Assembly (NCBI RefSeq): GCF_003171515.1
Contig: NW_027093984.1
Span: 1-54,076, forward strand
DNA from: Pyrenophora tritici-repentis
Taxonomy: Eukaryota > Ascomycota > Dothideomycetes > Pleosporales > Pleosporaceae
Direction of reading: 5' to 3'
Length of the DNA stretch: 54,076 nucleotides
The notes beneath the pieces were generated by a model. It was not told the origin of the DNA, made no database searches, and saw only the letters and a program-made list of their open reading frames with translations. Position 1 is the stretch's first letter. The number at the start of each line of letters is the position of its first letter. This document shows positions 23,992 through 34,077 of the stretch, in pieces. Made by a program: the position numbers and the translations under genes.

Positions 23992-26102
23992 CCGAGGTGG
24001 GACGCGTGATGCTCGGGGACGCGTGATGCTCACCCCACCACAACAACAACATTTTTCCTGTATCTTGAACACGCGACACCTCGCCCAATATGGATCCAAT
24101 TAATGCAGCGATTGAATTTTTAGAATCGCAGCCATCGAATGCACGATCCTCGTATACAAAAGTCGCTGCGCAGTTTGGTGTATCACGACACACGCTCGCT
24201 CGCCAACACCAAGGCAAATGTTTCTCACATGCCACCAAATCACTCAACCAGCAATTACTTAGTCAACAACAAGAGTTAGATCTTGTAAACCACATCAGAC
24301 AATTAACAGAGGAGGGCTTGCCACCTTCTAGGCGTATGCTACAAAATTTCTGCACATCTATTGCTAAGAAGCCTGCCTCCCTACGTTGGGTGTCGCGCTT
24401 CCTTCAGCGTCACAAAGATGAGCTGAAATCACATCACGGCAAGGGGAAGGACCGACTCCGCCACAAGGCAGATTCCCTATACAAGTACGAGCACTGGTTT
24501 CAAGATTTAGCTAGGATCCTTCTTAAATATCACGTCAGGCCGGGTGATATATACAATATGGATGAGAAGGGCTTCCACCTTGGTAGAGGTGAAGGTACCT
24601 ACAGAGTCTTTAGTAGGGACTCATGGGAGCGAGGGGGTCGTCGTCAACCTATACAGGACGGATCCAGAGAGTGGTTGACAGTGATAGCGGCTGTATGTGC
24701 TAATAGGAGCGTAGTCCCACCCACTATACTATACGCCTCGCCTTTAGGCAACATTCAAGAGCGCTGGGTAAAGGATATTGAGTACAAGGACGATTAGGTA
24801 ATGGTAGGCAGTACCGAGACGGGATGGAGCAATAATAAGGTAGGCGTGGCTTAGCTGGAGGACGTGTTTGATAGGTATACAAAGGACAAGGCCCCCTACG
24901 TCACCGACTACTCCTCCTAGACGGCCACTCATCCCATCAAACCCCAGAGTTTATGGAGTATTGCAGACCCCGGAGGATCCTACCCTTGTTACTACCTCCT
25001 CATAGTACCCACACGTTGCAGCCGCTAGATGTAGGGCTCTTCTCACCCCTGAGTTCTGCGTACAGCCACCAGCTCGAGGAGTACCTTGCCAAGACCTAAG
25101 GGCTCCTTTCACTCAAGAAGGGAGACTTCTATCACCTATTCAAGCAAGCCTAGGACACCTCCTTCACCGCCACCAACGTCCAGTCCTCATTTGCAACCAC
25201 TGGGATCGTCCCATGGGAGCCAGAGGAGGTGCTCAAAAAGTTCCGTACAACAACACCAGAGCCTCCTGAGTACCCTACTGCAATTGATATTGTTAACCGA
25301 CGTACAGTAGGCGCGCTCATAGCAGATACTGTTACCCCTAATAGTTATGAGGCGGCCGTAGTAAAGGAGACGCTCCTTTCACTACAAGCCTATCAGGCTA
25401 TACTAGAACATGAGAACAATAGCCTTAGGTACGCGTTAGGACGGAAGCAGAGGGACTATGAGACCCCTATTAACGCTCTAGATGTTCAGACAAATAGGGA
25501 TAATCATTTAAGGGCTCTACTTCTGTCACTAAGGACTATACGTCATGCCACTGATCAGAGGATGGAGAATGAGCGTGAGATAGAGGAGGAAAAACGCAAC
25601 CAACTTCGGACAAAGGAATTGAAGGCTGAGGCTAAACTTATTGCCGAAGAACAGGCCCGTATGAAGCGTGAGGAGCGGGTGAAGGAGAAGGAGAGGAAGA
25701 AGAAAGAGAAGGCTGCCAAGGCTGCTCAGGTAATCAAGGATTGTGAGGCTCGCAACGCTCTGAAAGCTATACAAACTTCCTAAAGTAGTAAGCGTAAGGC
25801 TTTAAAGCCTGCTGCAAAGCAACAGCTAAAAAAAACAACGCGTGGGTGGTGCTAGGGGGGGTGCTATGGCTGAGGTGCCTGCACCGGCACCTCCACCAAT
25901 ACTCACCCGCCGCGGCCGGACTGTTAATACCCCAGCCAAGTTTAGATAAGCAAAGTTGTAGAGCTACGTCTATAGATTAATACTCTAAAAAATCTCGCGA
26001 TAGTAACTATTGTACGTGGTTGCGCAGCCTCATGTTTTCCGTCGTCGCAATGTTGTTGGGGTGAGCATCACGCGTCCCCGAGCATCACGCGTCCCACCTC
26101 GG
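23992..26102 (+). mobile_element. Fot1/pogo element E
   Basis: 2111 bp with near-perfect inverted termini starting CCGAGGTGGGACGCGTGATG. TA lies at 23990-23991, and TA at 26103-26104 is shared with element D. GCGTGATGC occurs at positions 13 and 30 from each end. The box CTCGCGATAGTAA at 25994-26006 lies 96 bp from the 3' end. It is the first car of the transposon train. Confidence 0.92.
24090..25949 (+). pseudogene. Fot1/pogo transposase of element E, inactivated
   Basis: The start codon is 98 bp from the element end. An N-terminal DNA-binding region and NMDEKGF are readable to 24797. The DDE core then decays: stops appear where sister elements have Gln or Trp (CAG to TAG near 24796, TGG to TAG near 24853 and 25154, a TAA near 25098), with frameshifts near 24900. 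A Lys/Glu-rich tail (25229-25783) and a terminal NTPAKFR-type end survive, with a further stop between. The stops are C-to-T or G-to-A changes that fit CpA to TpA, a repeat-induced-point-mutation pattern, though too few to prove it. Confidence 0.85.
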
Positions 26103-26311
26103 TAACGTGTCCGTGCGCGTGATGCGCGGATTCGCGTGATGCGCGGGGAACACCATATCCACTACTTCAAAAATGAAGCTATTAAGCCACGTATATAAGC
26201 TGTTATTATACGAATTTATAGAGGAGGAGTAATTAGATGCTTGCGATCAACTTGTACTATCTATATTTTGATGGGAGGTTGACGTTGCGGCCACGTGATG
26301 TGAGCTTTGAT

Positions 26312-26914
26312 TTTGATTTTTTGATTTTGATTATGGTTTAACGCCCTATCTGTAACCTCCCATAGGGTATTCGGGCGGGTCCCGCCGTGGTCTTATAGTG
26401 CTGTCGCACTTGCCTCGTGGAACCTATTCCTAGGTGTTTTGTATCTAAGGGGAGTGATGTCCTGCCTATATACATGTTCGTGAAAAGGACTCCCGCCATT
26501 TGAAGCCGTTTTCCTACAATATTCTAGTATTTCGTGGCTTGCGCCTTTGATCGATGCAGTACAATAACTGCTTTTTAGAGAGAGAAACGAAAAAGTAACA
26601 AGAGGCAATTTAAGATACAATGAAAGTTTTAAAAGAGAGCGTGTGGGTTGTGGCATCTATGCGGCGTTTTGCCGCGAATCCTACACTGAATAATGCCAAG
26701 GAATTCAGCGGGTCTTTGTGAAATTCAAAAATAGAAATCACTCGTCATAGAAGGAGTTCGTTACCTTCACGAAGGTCTCGAACTCTTGTGGCTGGTCTAT
26801 TAATTGCGCGAGGTACGCTAGGCCTTCCTGTCTTGTGCGAGGGGGCACGATGGGGCGTAGAGGCCACTTCTTGAAGTGTGTTGTGGCTCTCTTGCAGAAC
26901 ACTAGGTGTTCTGG
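26312..26914 (-). mobile_element. 5'-truncated LINE (non-LTR) 3' end inside element D
   Basis: 603 bp flanked by a 13-bp direct repeat, TGTGAGCTTTGAT (26299-26311 and 26915-26927). Read on the - strand it begins in the C-terminal coding part of a LINE ORF2-like protein (PEHLVFCKRATTHF, a Cys/His pattern like those downstream of reverse transcriptase), reaches a stop at 26738-26740, and ends after about 400 bp of 3' UTR in an A-rich (TCAAAA)n-type tail next to the target duplication. Variable-length target duplication, 5' truncation and a simple tail are hallmarks of target-primed reverse transcription. Confidence 0.82.
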
Positions 26915-28729
26915 TGTGAGCTTTGATGGAGGAGCTGGAGGCTCTTCTTGAACTTGAGCACCAGCGCGAGCAGCCTCAACGCGTTTTTGACGCTTGTTGT
27001 TCGATGAGGTAGCTGCTGAAGCTCTCCTCTTTCCCTTTTGGGGTAGTTGTATAGCTTTAGCAGCGTCTCTCTCCTCCTTCTGGCGCGCGCGTTCAGCTGC
27101 TTTCTCAGCTCGCTCAAGCTCCCTCATCTCCTTGAGTCTCTGCCTCTCCACACGCCTCTCCTCGAGCTCATCTTGACGCTGCAGTCGAGCCTCCTCGCGC
27201 TGCTTCTTGGACCGTGCTTTTTGGAGTTTCTCCTCCGTCTCATCTCGCTCCCGTACTGCTTCTCTAGCTCGAGCCTCACGCAGCTTGCGAGGAGACCAGA
27301 AGACAGAGCCACCGTGATACTCCTGGCGCTGTTGAAGGTCAAGAGCTTTGCCCTTCTTCCTGTGCTTCTTTTTATGTTGAAGAGCCTCCTTTAAGCCCTC
27401 GTTCTCATGCTTTAAAAGCTCATACTGCACAGAGAGATGGTGAACGCTTGAGCGCAGCTTTCTTGCCTCATACTGATGGCTATCATTAACAGCAGCTCGT
27501 ACTAGCCGATCGAGCTTTCTCCAGTCATGATCAGAGAGCCCTGACGATGAGCTTCTCTCAGCTTCTGGCGTGCTAGCAAATCTACGAAGGATAACGTTGG
27601 CATCCATCGGCCAGATCCCAGTGGCTTCGAAGGCCTTCAATATGAGGCTCTCTGTGAAGGAGGATATCCAGGCGCTCCAGAAGAGCGGGAAGAAGTCCCC
27701 TTTCTTGATTGGAATAAGGCCTTGAGCCTTATGGAGATGGTTAGTGAGCTCGTTAGAGTAGGCTTGAGAGAGTGGCTTGAACAGCACTACATCTAGCGGC
27801 TGGAGCGTATGGGTCGAATGGGGAGGAAGGATCATGAGGAGGATCCTATGGCGATCGCAGTACTTAATAAACTCCATCGTGAGGTGAGATCCATGGCCAT
27901 CAAGGATGAGCAATCTCCATCTACCTGATCGTTGCTTTGTAGAGCGATCAAACACCTGCTCCAGCCAAGCTAGGCCTACGTTATCATTTGACCAGCCTGT
28001 TGGAGATGATGAGACAAAGACCTCATGTTCTCCTGCCTTGATATCTTCTACCCAACTCGATCGTATAGCTCCATTTTTAGCTGCGTAGATAAGGGCTGGA
28101 GGCAGCGAGCTCCCATCAGCGCAGCAGCAGGCCAGGACTGTCAGAAACTCGCGTGATCCATCCTGGAGAGATGCTCGAACCTCCTTCTTCTCCCATTGAC
28201 GCCTGCTGAATATCCTCTTACTTCTGCCTATCAAGCCAATTAAGAAGCCCTTCTCATCCATATTGTATATATCTCGAGCCTCTAGGTGATATTCGGTGAT
28301 CTTTCGATGCAGCAGCTCGAAGTAGAGTCTATACTTTGACTCAGAATCAGCCAGGTGGCGCGTACGATCCATGGCGCTGGTCCACTTTGAGATGAGATGG
28401 ATCTCGTGTCGGTTGATGAAGCGAGTAACCCAGCTCTCGCTGAGCTGCTGATGGGCTACTTCTGATGAGAAATTCCTGATCATCTCTCGTGTAGGAGGAA
28501 TGCCTCGCTTTGTGAGCTTTTCGATATATCTCACAAGCTCTAGCTCTTGTTGTGGGTTGAGTTTCTGCTGGTTGAAGTTCTTGTCTCTTTCTGAGCTTGT
28601 CTGGCCCTGGTGCCTTCGGGTCAACGTAGATCTCACAACACCATGCTTAGCAGCAATTTTAGTATACGAGAACTGTTCTCCTGGCTCTAGATTTTCAATA
28701 TCTTCAATCGCAGCTTGAATTGGGTCCAT
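26738..28729 (-). CDS. Fot1/pogo transposase of element D, intact core with LINE-derived C-terminus
   Basis: Uninterrupted 663-residue frame starting 98 bp from the element end. It has an N-terminal helix-turn-helix / CENP-B-type DNA-binding region (residues ~1-130), NMDEKGF, LDGHGSH and QPLDV with D-35-D spacing, then a long basic coiled region. This is the only undisrupted pogo transposase core in the window, so D is the best candidate for an autonomous source. The last ~60 residues, from about LTPEHLVF on, are not the family's usual tail. They come from an inserted LINE in the same reading frame. The original tail coding (RNVNLPSKYR then stop) still exists at about 26250-26292, beyond the insert. 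Whether the fused tail is tolerated is unknown. Confidence 0.9.
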   Translation of the reverse strand: MDPIQAAIEDIENLEPGEQFSYTKIAAKHGVVRSTLTRRHQGQTSSERDKNFNQQKLNPQQELELVRYIEKLTKRGIPPTREMIRNFSSEVAHQQLSESWVTRFINRHEIHLISKWTSAMDRTRHLADSESKYRLYFELLHRKITEYHLEARDIYNMDEKGFLIGLIGRSKRIFSRRQWEKKEVRASLQDGSREFLTVLACCCADGSSLPPALIYAAKNGAIRSSWVEDIKAGEHEVFVSSSPTGWSNDNVGLAWLEQVFDRSTKQRSGRWRLLILDGHGSHLTMEFIKYCDRHRILLMILPPHSTHTLQPLDVVLFKPLSQAYSNELTNHLHKAQGLIPIKKGDFFPLFWSAWISSFTESLILKAFEATGIWPMDANVILRRFASTPEAERSSSSGLSDHDWRKLDRLVRAAVNDSHQYEARKLRSSVHHLSVQYELLKHENEGLKEALQHKKKHRKKGKALDLQQRQEYHGGSVFWSPRKLREARAREAVRERDETEEKLQKARSKKQREEARLQRQDELEERRVERQRLKEMRELERAEKAAERARQKEERDAAKAIQLPQKGKRRASAATSSNNKRQKRVEAARAGAQVQEEPPAPPSKLTPEHLVFCKRATTHFKKWPLRPIVPPRTRQEGLAYLAQLIDQPQEFETFVKVTNSFYDE

Positions 28730-30039
28730 ATTGGTGGAGTTAACGTGTGTTGAAGGTGAAGGGGTTTGACGTGTTTTGGTGTTCCCCGCGCATCACGCGA
28801 ATCCGCGCATCACGCGCACGGACACGTTACCCTGTCCGTGCGCGTTTTGAGCCAGTTCGAGTTTTGAGCCACCCCACCACCACAACCACCTATACAAATT
28901 GCATCATAACTCCACCACCATGGACCTGATTCAGAAAGCGATTGAAGATATCGAATCGCGTGAAGCAGGCGCATCTTTTAGCTAGCGCGAAGTTGCAAAA
29001 ACGTGGGGTGTTAACCGGACGACGCTCGCTCAAAGACACCAGGGCCGAAACCAGCCGCACACGCTCGCCCATCTTATCCTTCACCCACACCAAGAAACCG
29101 AGCTATTGCAGTACATCACAACACTTACTGAGCGACGTACGCCACCTACACGTGCAATGATACGCAACTTTGCGTCATCTTTGGTTGGTAGGGAGGTTTT
29201 AGAAAGCTGGGTTACTCGCTTCATCAACAGGAACCCAACCCATCTCATCTCACGCTGGCAGACCGGGATGGACCGCAATCGCCACAAAGCTGATTCAGAG
29301 GCTAAGTACAGCTTGTACTTTGAGCTGTTACACGATAAGATGAAGGAGTATAATGTAGAGCCCTCCCACATCTTCAATATGGATGAGAAGGGCTTTGTAA
29401 TTGGGGTAACTAGAAGATCAAAGAGAGTCTTTGACAAGAGGATATACGATAGAAGAGGGGTTACAGCTGCTATTCAGGACGGTTCTCGAGAGTGGGTGAC
29501 GGTCCTCGCCTGTATTTGTTCGGATGGTACAGCTCTTTCTCCATCTCTCATCTTTCAGTCAACTGCTGGGGCTCTAAAATCAGCCTGGGTAGAGGCAATC
29601 GATCCAGAAAAGCACTCAGTATTCGTCACCTCATCTCCCTCTGGCTGGACCAACAACGATATAGGGTTAGCCTGGCTTAAGGAGGTGTTTGAGAGAGAGA
29701 CCAGACGGAAAGCTCGCTCAGGATACCGATTACTGATCCTTGATGGCCATGGATCCCACATAACTATGGATTTTATCAACTACTGCAACAACCACAGGAT
29801 TCTATTAGCTGTATTTCCTCCTCATGCAACCCATACGCTTCAACCGCTTGATGTTGGGATGTTTGGGCCTCTCTCAACTGCCTACTCAACTGAGCTCTCA
29901 AAATACCTTCACCGCAGCTATGGGATCCTACCAGTACAGAAAGGGGACTTCTTTGAGCTGTTTTGGAGGGCTTGGGGTGCTACTTTTAAGCCTCAAACTA
30001 TCATGAAGTCATTTGAAGCCACTGGGATACACCCACCAA

Positions 30040-33000
30040 CATACTTGTCAACGAGCGAGCCGGCTCGCTCAGCTCGCTCGGCTTGGACGTTTTGACCAAG
30101 CCGAATGAGCTGAGCGCGCAGTGCGCGCTTGCAAGCCGAGCGAGCTTAGGGATAGGCGCTCGCTCAGTCAGCTTGCTTAGCTTGGTTGGATGGGGCGGTT
30201 GGAAACTTGGGGCTGAAGGACTTGGTGGAGGGGCAATCTCACGATGATTTTTAGGTGTAGTGCGTAAGTTCGAAACCTAGTTATAACCTAAAATACACTC
30301 TTTTTTGCTATATTTCTAGCAAATAAGCTACTAAATTTCCGGCTAACGGCCTGGCAACAATATTCTCCTTCTGCGACACTTCACTTACTACTTATCACCC
30401 ACCACACTCACCTATACTCCATCAACGCGTCTCTATTTGCAGCTATTATCTACCTCGCCGTTGCTATAATGCCAGCAAAAAGAACACGCGTTAATGCTCT
30501 AGAAATCGCGACAACTTCGAAGCGCCCTAGAGTCGCAGCGCGTCATCGCGGGACTGCCAGCCAACCTGTGCTAGTCGATACTCGGCCATTCTCACCATCT
30601 CCACCTCCTCCACCGCTGTCGCCGCGTCAAGCTCTCGTCGCCGCGCCACAAGCACCAAATTTTGAAGCGACCCTCCGAGAGTCGCGCGCCGAAGAGACAA
30701 TCATCCCACCACCTGAGGGCAGCGAGCATGCCACTGTTGCAGCTTCAGGAGCAGCTAGCGAGGCTGTCGACGAGGGTTTCGTATGGGTAGAGGACAAATA
30801 CGACGGCTTTAATTGGAGTCGCTACCCAAAGCACTGCAAGCCGCCCACATCACTTTCGAACCGAGCAAGCTGGGTATACAGCCATGGCTATCGCATCGCC
30901 TTGCGCAGCAACGTCGCAAAAGTCACGTGGATCTGCCACTATTGCTATAAGCACAAGTTCACTACTGTTGGCCGTGGCATACATGACGTCTCGCAGTCTC
31001 CATCAGCGCCAGCACGTCATCTCGGAGAAGACAAGAAAGGTCATGGCTTGAAGCCTCCAAGTAAGCGCACTACCGTCGCTCCTCGGAAAGAAACTCTCCT
31101 CGAACGCGCCCTTCAGAAGGGCTGCTCTCAGGCTGTTGCCAACGAGCTTACCAACTTCAATATACAAGAGTTTAGGCTTGCGGCCGTCACCTGGCTCGTC
31201 GAAAACAACCTCCCACTCTCACAATTCGAATCATCGTCTTTTCGCAATATGATACAATTAGCTAGCGTAGAGGCAGAACGAGCCCTGTGGGCATCTCATA
31301 ACAGCGTCTCACGATACGTTATACGCCTGTACAACTACCTGTTACCAAAGGTTGTCGCAAGCCTTTCAGAATCAATGAGCAAAGTCCATATAAGCTTTGA
31401 CGGATGGACGACAAAAGGTGGCAAGCGCGGTTACTTAGGTATCGTCGCCCACTACGTTGATAGCTCTGGCGAGCTCAGGGACTTGCCTATTGCGCTCCCA
31501 CAACTGACAGGTGCCCACACCGGCGAGGCCATGGCTGAGGTCGTGATGGCAATATTCAAGCAGTTCGAAATCACTGTGGGCAAGCTCGGTTACTTCGTCC
31601 TCGACAACGCACATAACAACAACACCACGATCAACACTCTCGCCTTGCAGATGGGCTTCAGCGCTACCGAGCGTCGCCTTCGCTGCGGTCCTCATACGCT
31701 TAATCTCATTGGCCAGATGCTACTCTGGGGTGAGGAGAAAGAGTCCTACGACAACGAGGAGACTGAGCGCGTGAACGAAGCTGAGAACATGGCTACTTGG
31801 CGAGGCGATGGACCATTAGGAGTGCTTCTCGCGGTTATCAACTACATCAAAACACCACAACAGTACGCTCTTTTTGAGAAGTATCAGAAGCTCGCTATTA
31901 GGGACCAGCCTGTCAACGCGCCAACAGAACAGCACAAAATCAAGGAGCCCGTCAAGCCAGTTGTTACTCGCTGGAACTCTTACGTTTCGTGTTTTGAGCG
32001 CGCTGTTGAGTTGCAATTAGCGGTTAATGGGTACGCCAACTACCATATTCAGAAGATTGAAACTGAAGACGCGTACGCCCGAAGTCGTAACAACAAGCTG
32101 CCTGCAGCGCCGGATTGGATGAGGTCTGATGGGATCAATGCCCATGACTGGCAGGTGATTGCTGAGTATATTGATGTGCTCAGGCCACTGAAACAAGCTA
32201 CAAAACGGCTTGAAGGCCGCGGCAAAAGCGGTGCTTTTGGAGCAATCGCTGAGGTTATTCCAGTATTTGAATACTTACTTGGAGTCTATGAGGACCGCTT
32301 GCAAAGCTATGAAGACGTCATTCACGATGAGCATACAGAGTCGCCCGAAGACCACCTTGCTATCAACCTCCGCGCTGCCCTAGTTAAAGCCCGCGAGTAC
32401 TACAACAAGCTCGACCTCTCGCCAGCTTACTATGCTGCTACAATCCTTCATCCTCGCTACAAAAGCTACCTTGACGCAGCGTGGGCGGATAAGCCTGATT
32501 GGCTAGAGAGCAGCAACCGCAAGTTTCAACATTTGTGGGCGGAGTACAAAAGCTTACCGAAGCCGCGCTTACGCCCCAAAGTCAGGCACAATGATATAGA
32601 CGACGCTATCAACAGCTTTATTGAGCCTGCAGGGCTTACGGAGAACGAGGAGGATGAATATGAGGCTTGGAAACGCAGCGAACCGATCGCTAGCGAGGGC
32701 GTCGACCCTATAAAATACTGGGTAGGACTCCGCGATCGCTACCCCAGCCTTAGCAAATTTGCTATCGACATGCTATCAATCCCAGGCTCAAGCTGTGAGT
32801 GTGAGCGCTTATTCAGCGAGCTGGGTGACCTCCTCGAGCCCCGTCGGCGCAGCATTTCTCCGCAACTTCTAGCAGCAATACAGTGCGATCGACGATGGAT
32901 AAGAGCTGGATTTGGCAGTGGTGAGGTGCCTGTAAAGGAGGCTATCAGCGATGAGGAGATGGACGCGAAATACGGTGTACATAAGTGGGATATTAGCTGA

Positions 33001-33180
33001 GAAACTCAACACCAAGGTTTCTATATAACTTTCCTAATCGGGACTGAGCCCATCAAGCCGAGCGAGCTGACAGCCCTGTTTCAGCCAATCCGAGCGAGCC
33101 GAGCGAGCTGCTGGCCTCCGCTCAATTGGCTGAGCAAGCCAATTGGCTGAGCTCGCTCAGCTTGCTCATTGACATCTGTG
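30040..33180 (+). mobile_element. hAT DNA transposon inserted in element C
   Basis: 3141 bp flanked by the 8-bp direct repeat CCCACCAA (30032-30039 and 33181-33188), the hAT target size. Imperfect inverted termini: left CATACTTGTCAACGAGCGAG, right (inverse) CACAGATGTCAATGAGCAAG, 16 of 21 positions alike. Both subterminal regions (30050-30180 and 33050-33170) are crowded with GAGCGAGC / GCTCGCTC repeats, as is usual for transposase binding in this superfamily. One intact gene lies inside. Confidence 0.95.
30469..33000 (+). CDS. hAT transposase
   Basis: Uninterrupted 843-residue frame with a normal ATG and stop. The N-terminus is basic, with a Pro-rich stretch. A BED-like or related zinc-binding region is possible near residues 125-165, where WICHYCYKHKF shows a Cys pair. 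The central RNase-H-like catalytic region includes HISFDGWT (about 305) and FVLDNAHNN (about 380). The C-terminus has the hAT dimerisation signature (YWVGLRDRYPSLSKFA, then PGSSCECERLFS). Length and motifs fit active fungal hAT elements. With clean termini and target duplication, this element looks young and possibly autonomous. Confidence 0.93.
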   Translation: MPAKRTRVNALEIATTSKRPRVAARHRGTASQPVLVDTRPFSPSPPPPPLSPRQALVAAPQAPNFEATLRESRAEETIIPPPEGSEHATVAASGAASEAVDEGFVWVEDKYDGFNWSRYPKHCKPPTSLSNRASWVYSHGYRIALRSNVAKVTWICHYCYKHKFTTVGRGIHDVSQSPSAPARHLGEDKKGHGLKPPSKRTTVAPRKETLLERALQKGCSQAVANELTNFNIQEFRLAAVTWLVENNLPLSQFESSSFRNMIQLASVEAERALWASHNSVSRYVIRLYNYLLPKVVASLSESMSKVHISFDGWTTKGGKRGYLGIVAHYVDSSGELRDLPIALPQLTGAHTGEAMAEVVMAIFKQFEITVGKLGYFVLDNAHNNNTTINTLALQMGFSATERRLRCGPHTLNLIGQMLLWGEEKESYDNEETERVNEAENMATWRGDGPLGVLLAVINYIKTPQQYALFEKYQKLAIRDQPVNAPTEQHKIKEPVKPVVTRWNSYVSCFERAVELQLAVNGYANYHIQKIETEDAYARSRNNKLPAAPDWMRSDGINAHDWQVIAEYIDVLRPLKQATKRLEGRGKSGAFGAIAEVIPVFEYLLGVYEDRLQSYEDVIHDEHTESPEDHLAINLRAALVKAREYYNKLDLSPAYYAATILHPRYKSYLDAAWADKPDWLESSNRKFQHLWAEYKSLPKPRLRPKVRHNDIDDAINSFIEPAGLTENEEDEYEAWKRSEPIASEGVDPIKYWVGLRDRYPSLSKFAIDMLSIPGSSCECERLFSELGDLLEPRRRSISPQLLAAIQCDRRWIRAGFGSGEVPVKEAISDEEMDAKYGVHKWDIS

Positions 33181-34077
33181 CCCACCAAACCCTGAAGTTA
33201 TACTTAAGAGATTCCGCAAAGAGGCATCTAGTTCAGATGAAAGCTCAACTTCTGTACTTAGTGGAGACGATTGGCTCAAGATTGAGTCTATTGTACGCCG
33301 TACAGTGAAAGATCAGAGCAGTAAGGACGTCAAGAAGCTTCGACGAAGTCTACACCACATCTCAGCTCAAAATAGTATCCTCCGTGGAGAGATTAGGGGC
33401 CTTAAGGAAGCTCTTTTAGTGAAAAAGAGACACCAAAAGAAGAGCTATACTCTACAACTTAACAACCCTGAGGAGTACCACGGTGGAGCTGTCTTTTGGT
33501 CTCCTCGTAAGGTCCGTCAGGCTCGGGACGATGAAGCAGTTCGACGACAACAACAACAAGAACTACAGCTTCAAAAAGCTGAGAGATCTCATCTTAAGGA
33601 GCAGGCTCGACTGTACAGGCTTCAACAGGCCAACGAGAGGCGTGTTGAGAGAGAAAGACTTAAGGAGGTGAGGGAGAAGGAGAGAGCCGCTAAGGCAGCT
33701 GAAAAGGAGCGCCAGAAAGCAGCTCGCGACGCTGAAAAAGCTATACAACTGTCCCAAAAGGGTAAGCGCAAGGCCTCACAAAGCTCTAGTCAAGAGCAGA
33801 AGCGTCAGAAACGTAGTGTTGTTGTTCCATCTCATGTAGAAGCTGAGGTGGCTGCACCAGCCGTCCCAACTCGAACGACCCGTCACGGCCGCACCACCAA
33901 GCTTCCGGGTAAATACAAGTAGCTCAAATTGATCGCAATGATATAATTACTACAAATCTATAAAATCTCGCGATAATAGCTATTGTGGGTGGCTCTACAG
34001 CCTCATTTTTGGGGTCTGCTCATGTTGGTGGGGTGGCTCAAAACTCGAACTGGCTCAAAACGCGCACGGACAGGGTA

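Larger units (their letters stand above)
26105..28827 (-). mobile_element. Fot1/pogo element D, carrying a LINE insertion
   Basis: 2723 bp. The termini start ACGTGTCCGTGCGCGTGATG and are tightly inverted. It shares TA 26103-26104 with E and TA 28828-28829 with C. CGCGTGATGCGCGG is doubled with 17-bp spacing. Subtracting the 603-bp insert and its 13-bp duplication leaves 2107 bp, like its sisters. Its outer 21 bp differ from element A by one base. A degenerate box, TTCGTATAATAAC, lies about 97 bp from the 3' end. Confidence 0.93.
28920..33922 (+). pseudogene. Fot1/pogo transposase of element C, interrupted by hAT
   Basis: Coding parts are 28920-30039 and 33189-33922, in the same frame if the hAT and one target copy are removed. 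It starts 90 bp from the element end. It shows NMDEKGF, LDGHGSH, QPLDVG and a basic coiled tail ending KLPGKYK. Besides the hAT insertion the only lesion seen is a TAG at 28983-28985 in the N-terminal DNA-binding region, where sister elements have Tyr. So C was nearly intact when the hAT landed, and hAT insertion is the main inactivating event. Confidence 0.88.
28830..34075 (+). mobile_element. Fot1/pogo element C, split by a hAT element
   Basis: Termini start CCCTGTCCGTGCGCGTTTTG, followed by a second GTTTTGAGCC 17 bp on. It shares TA 28828-28829 with D and TA 34076-34077 with A'. Without the 3141-bp hAT and its 8-bp duplication it is 2097 bp. The CTCGCGATAATAG box at 33967-33979 lies 96 bp from the 3' end. 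Confidence 0.93.

Noticed and set aside
26393..26656. 87-codon minus-strand frame
   Set aside because: It lies in the 3' UTR of the LINE fragment and has no protein features.
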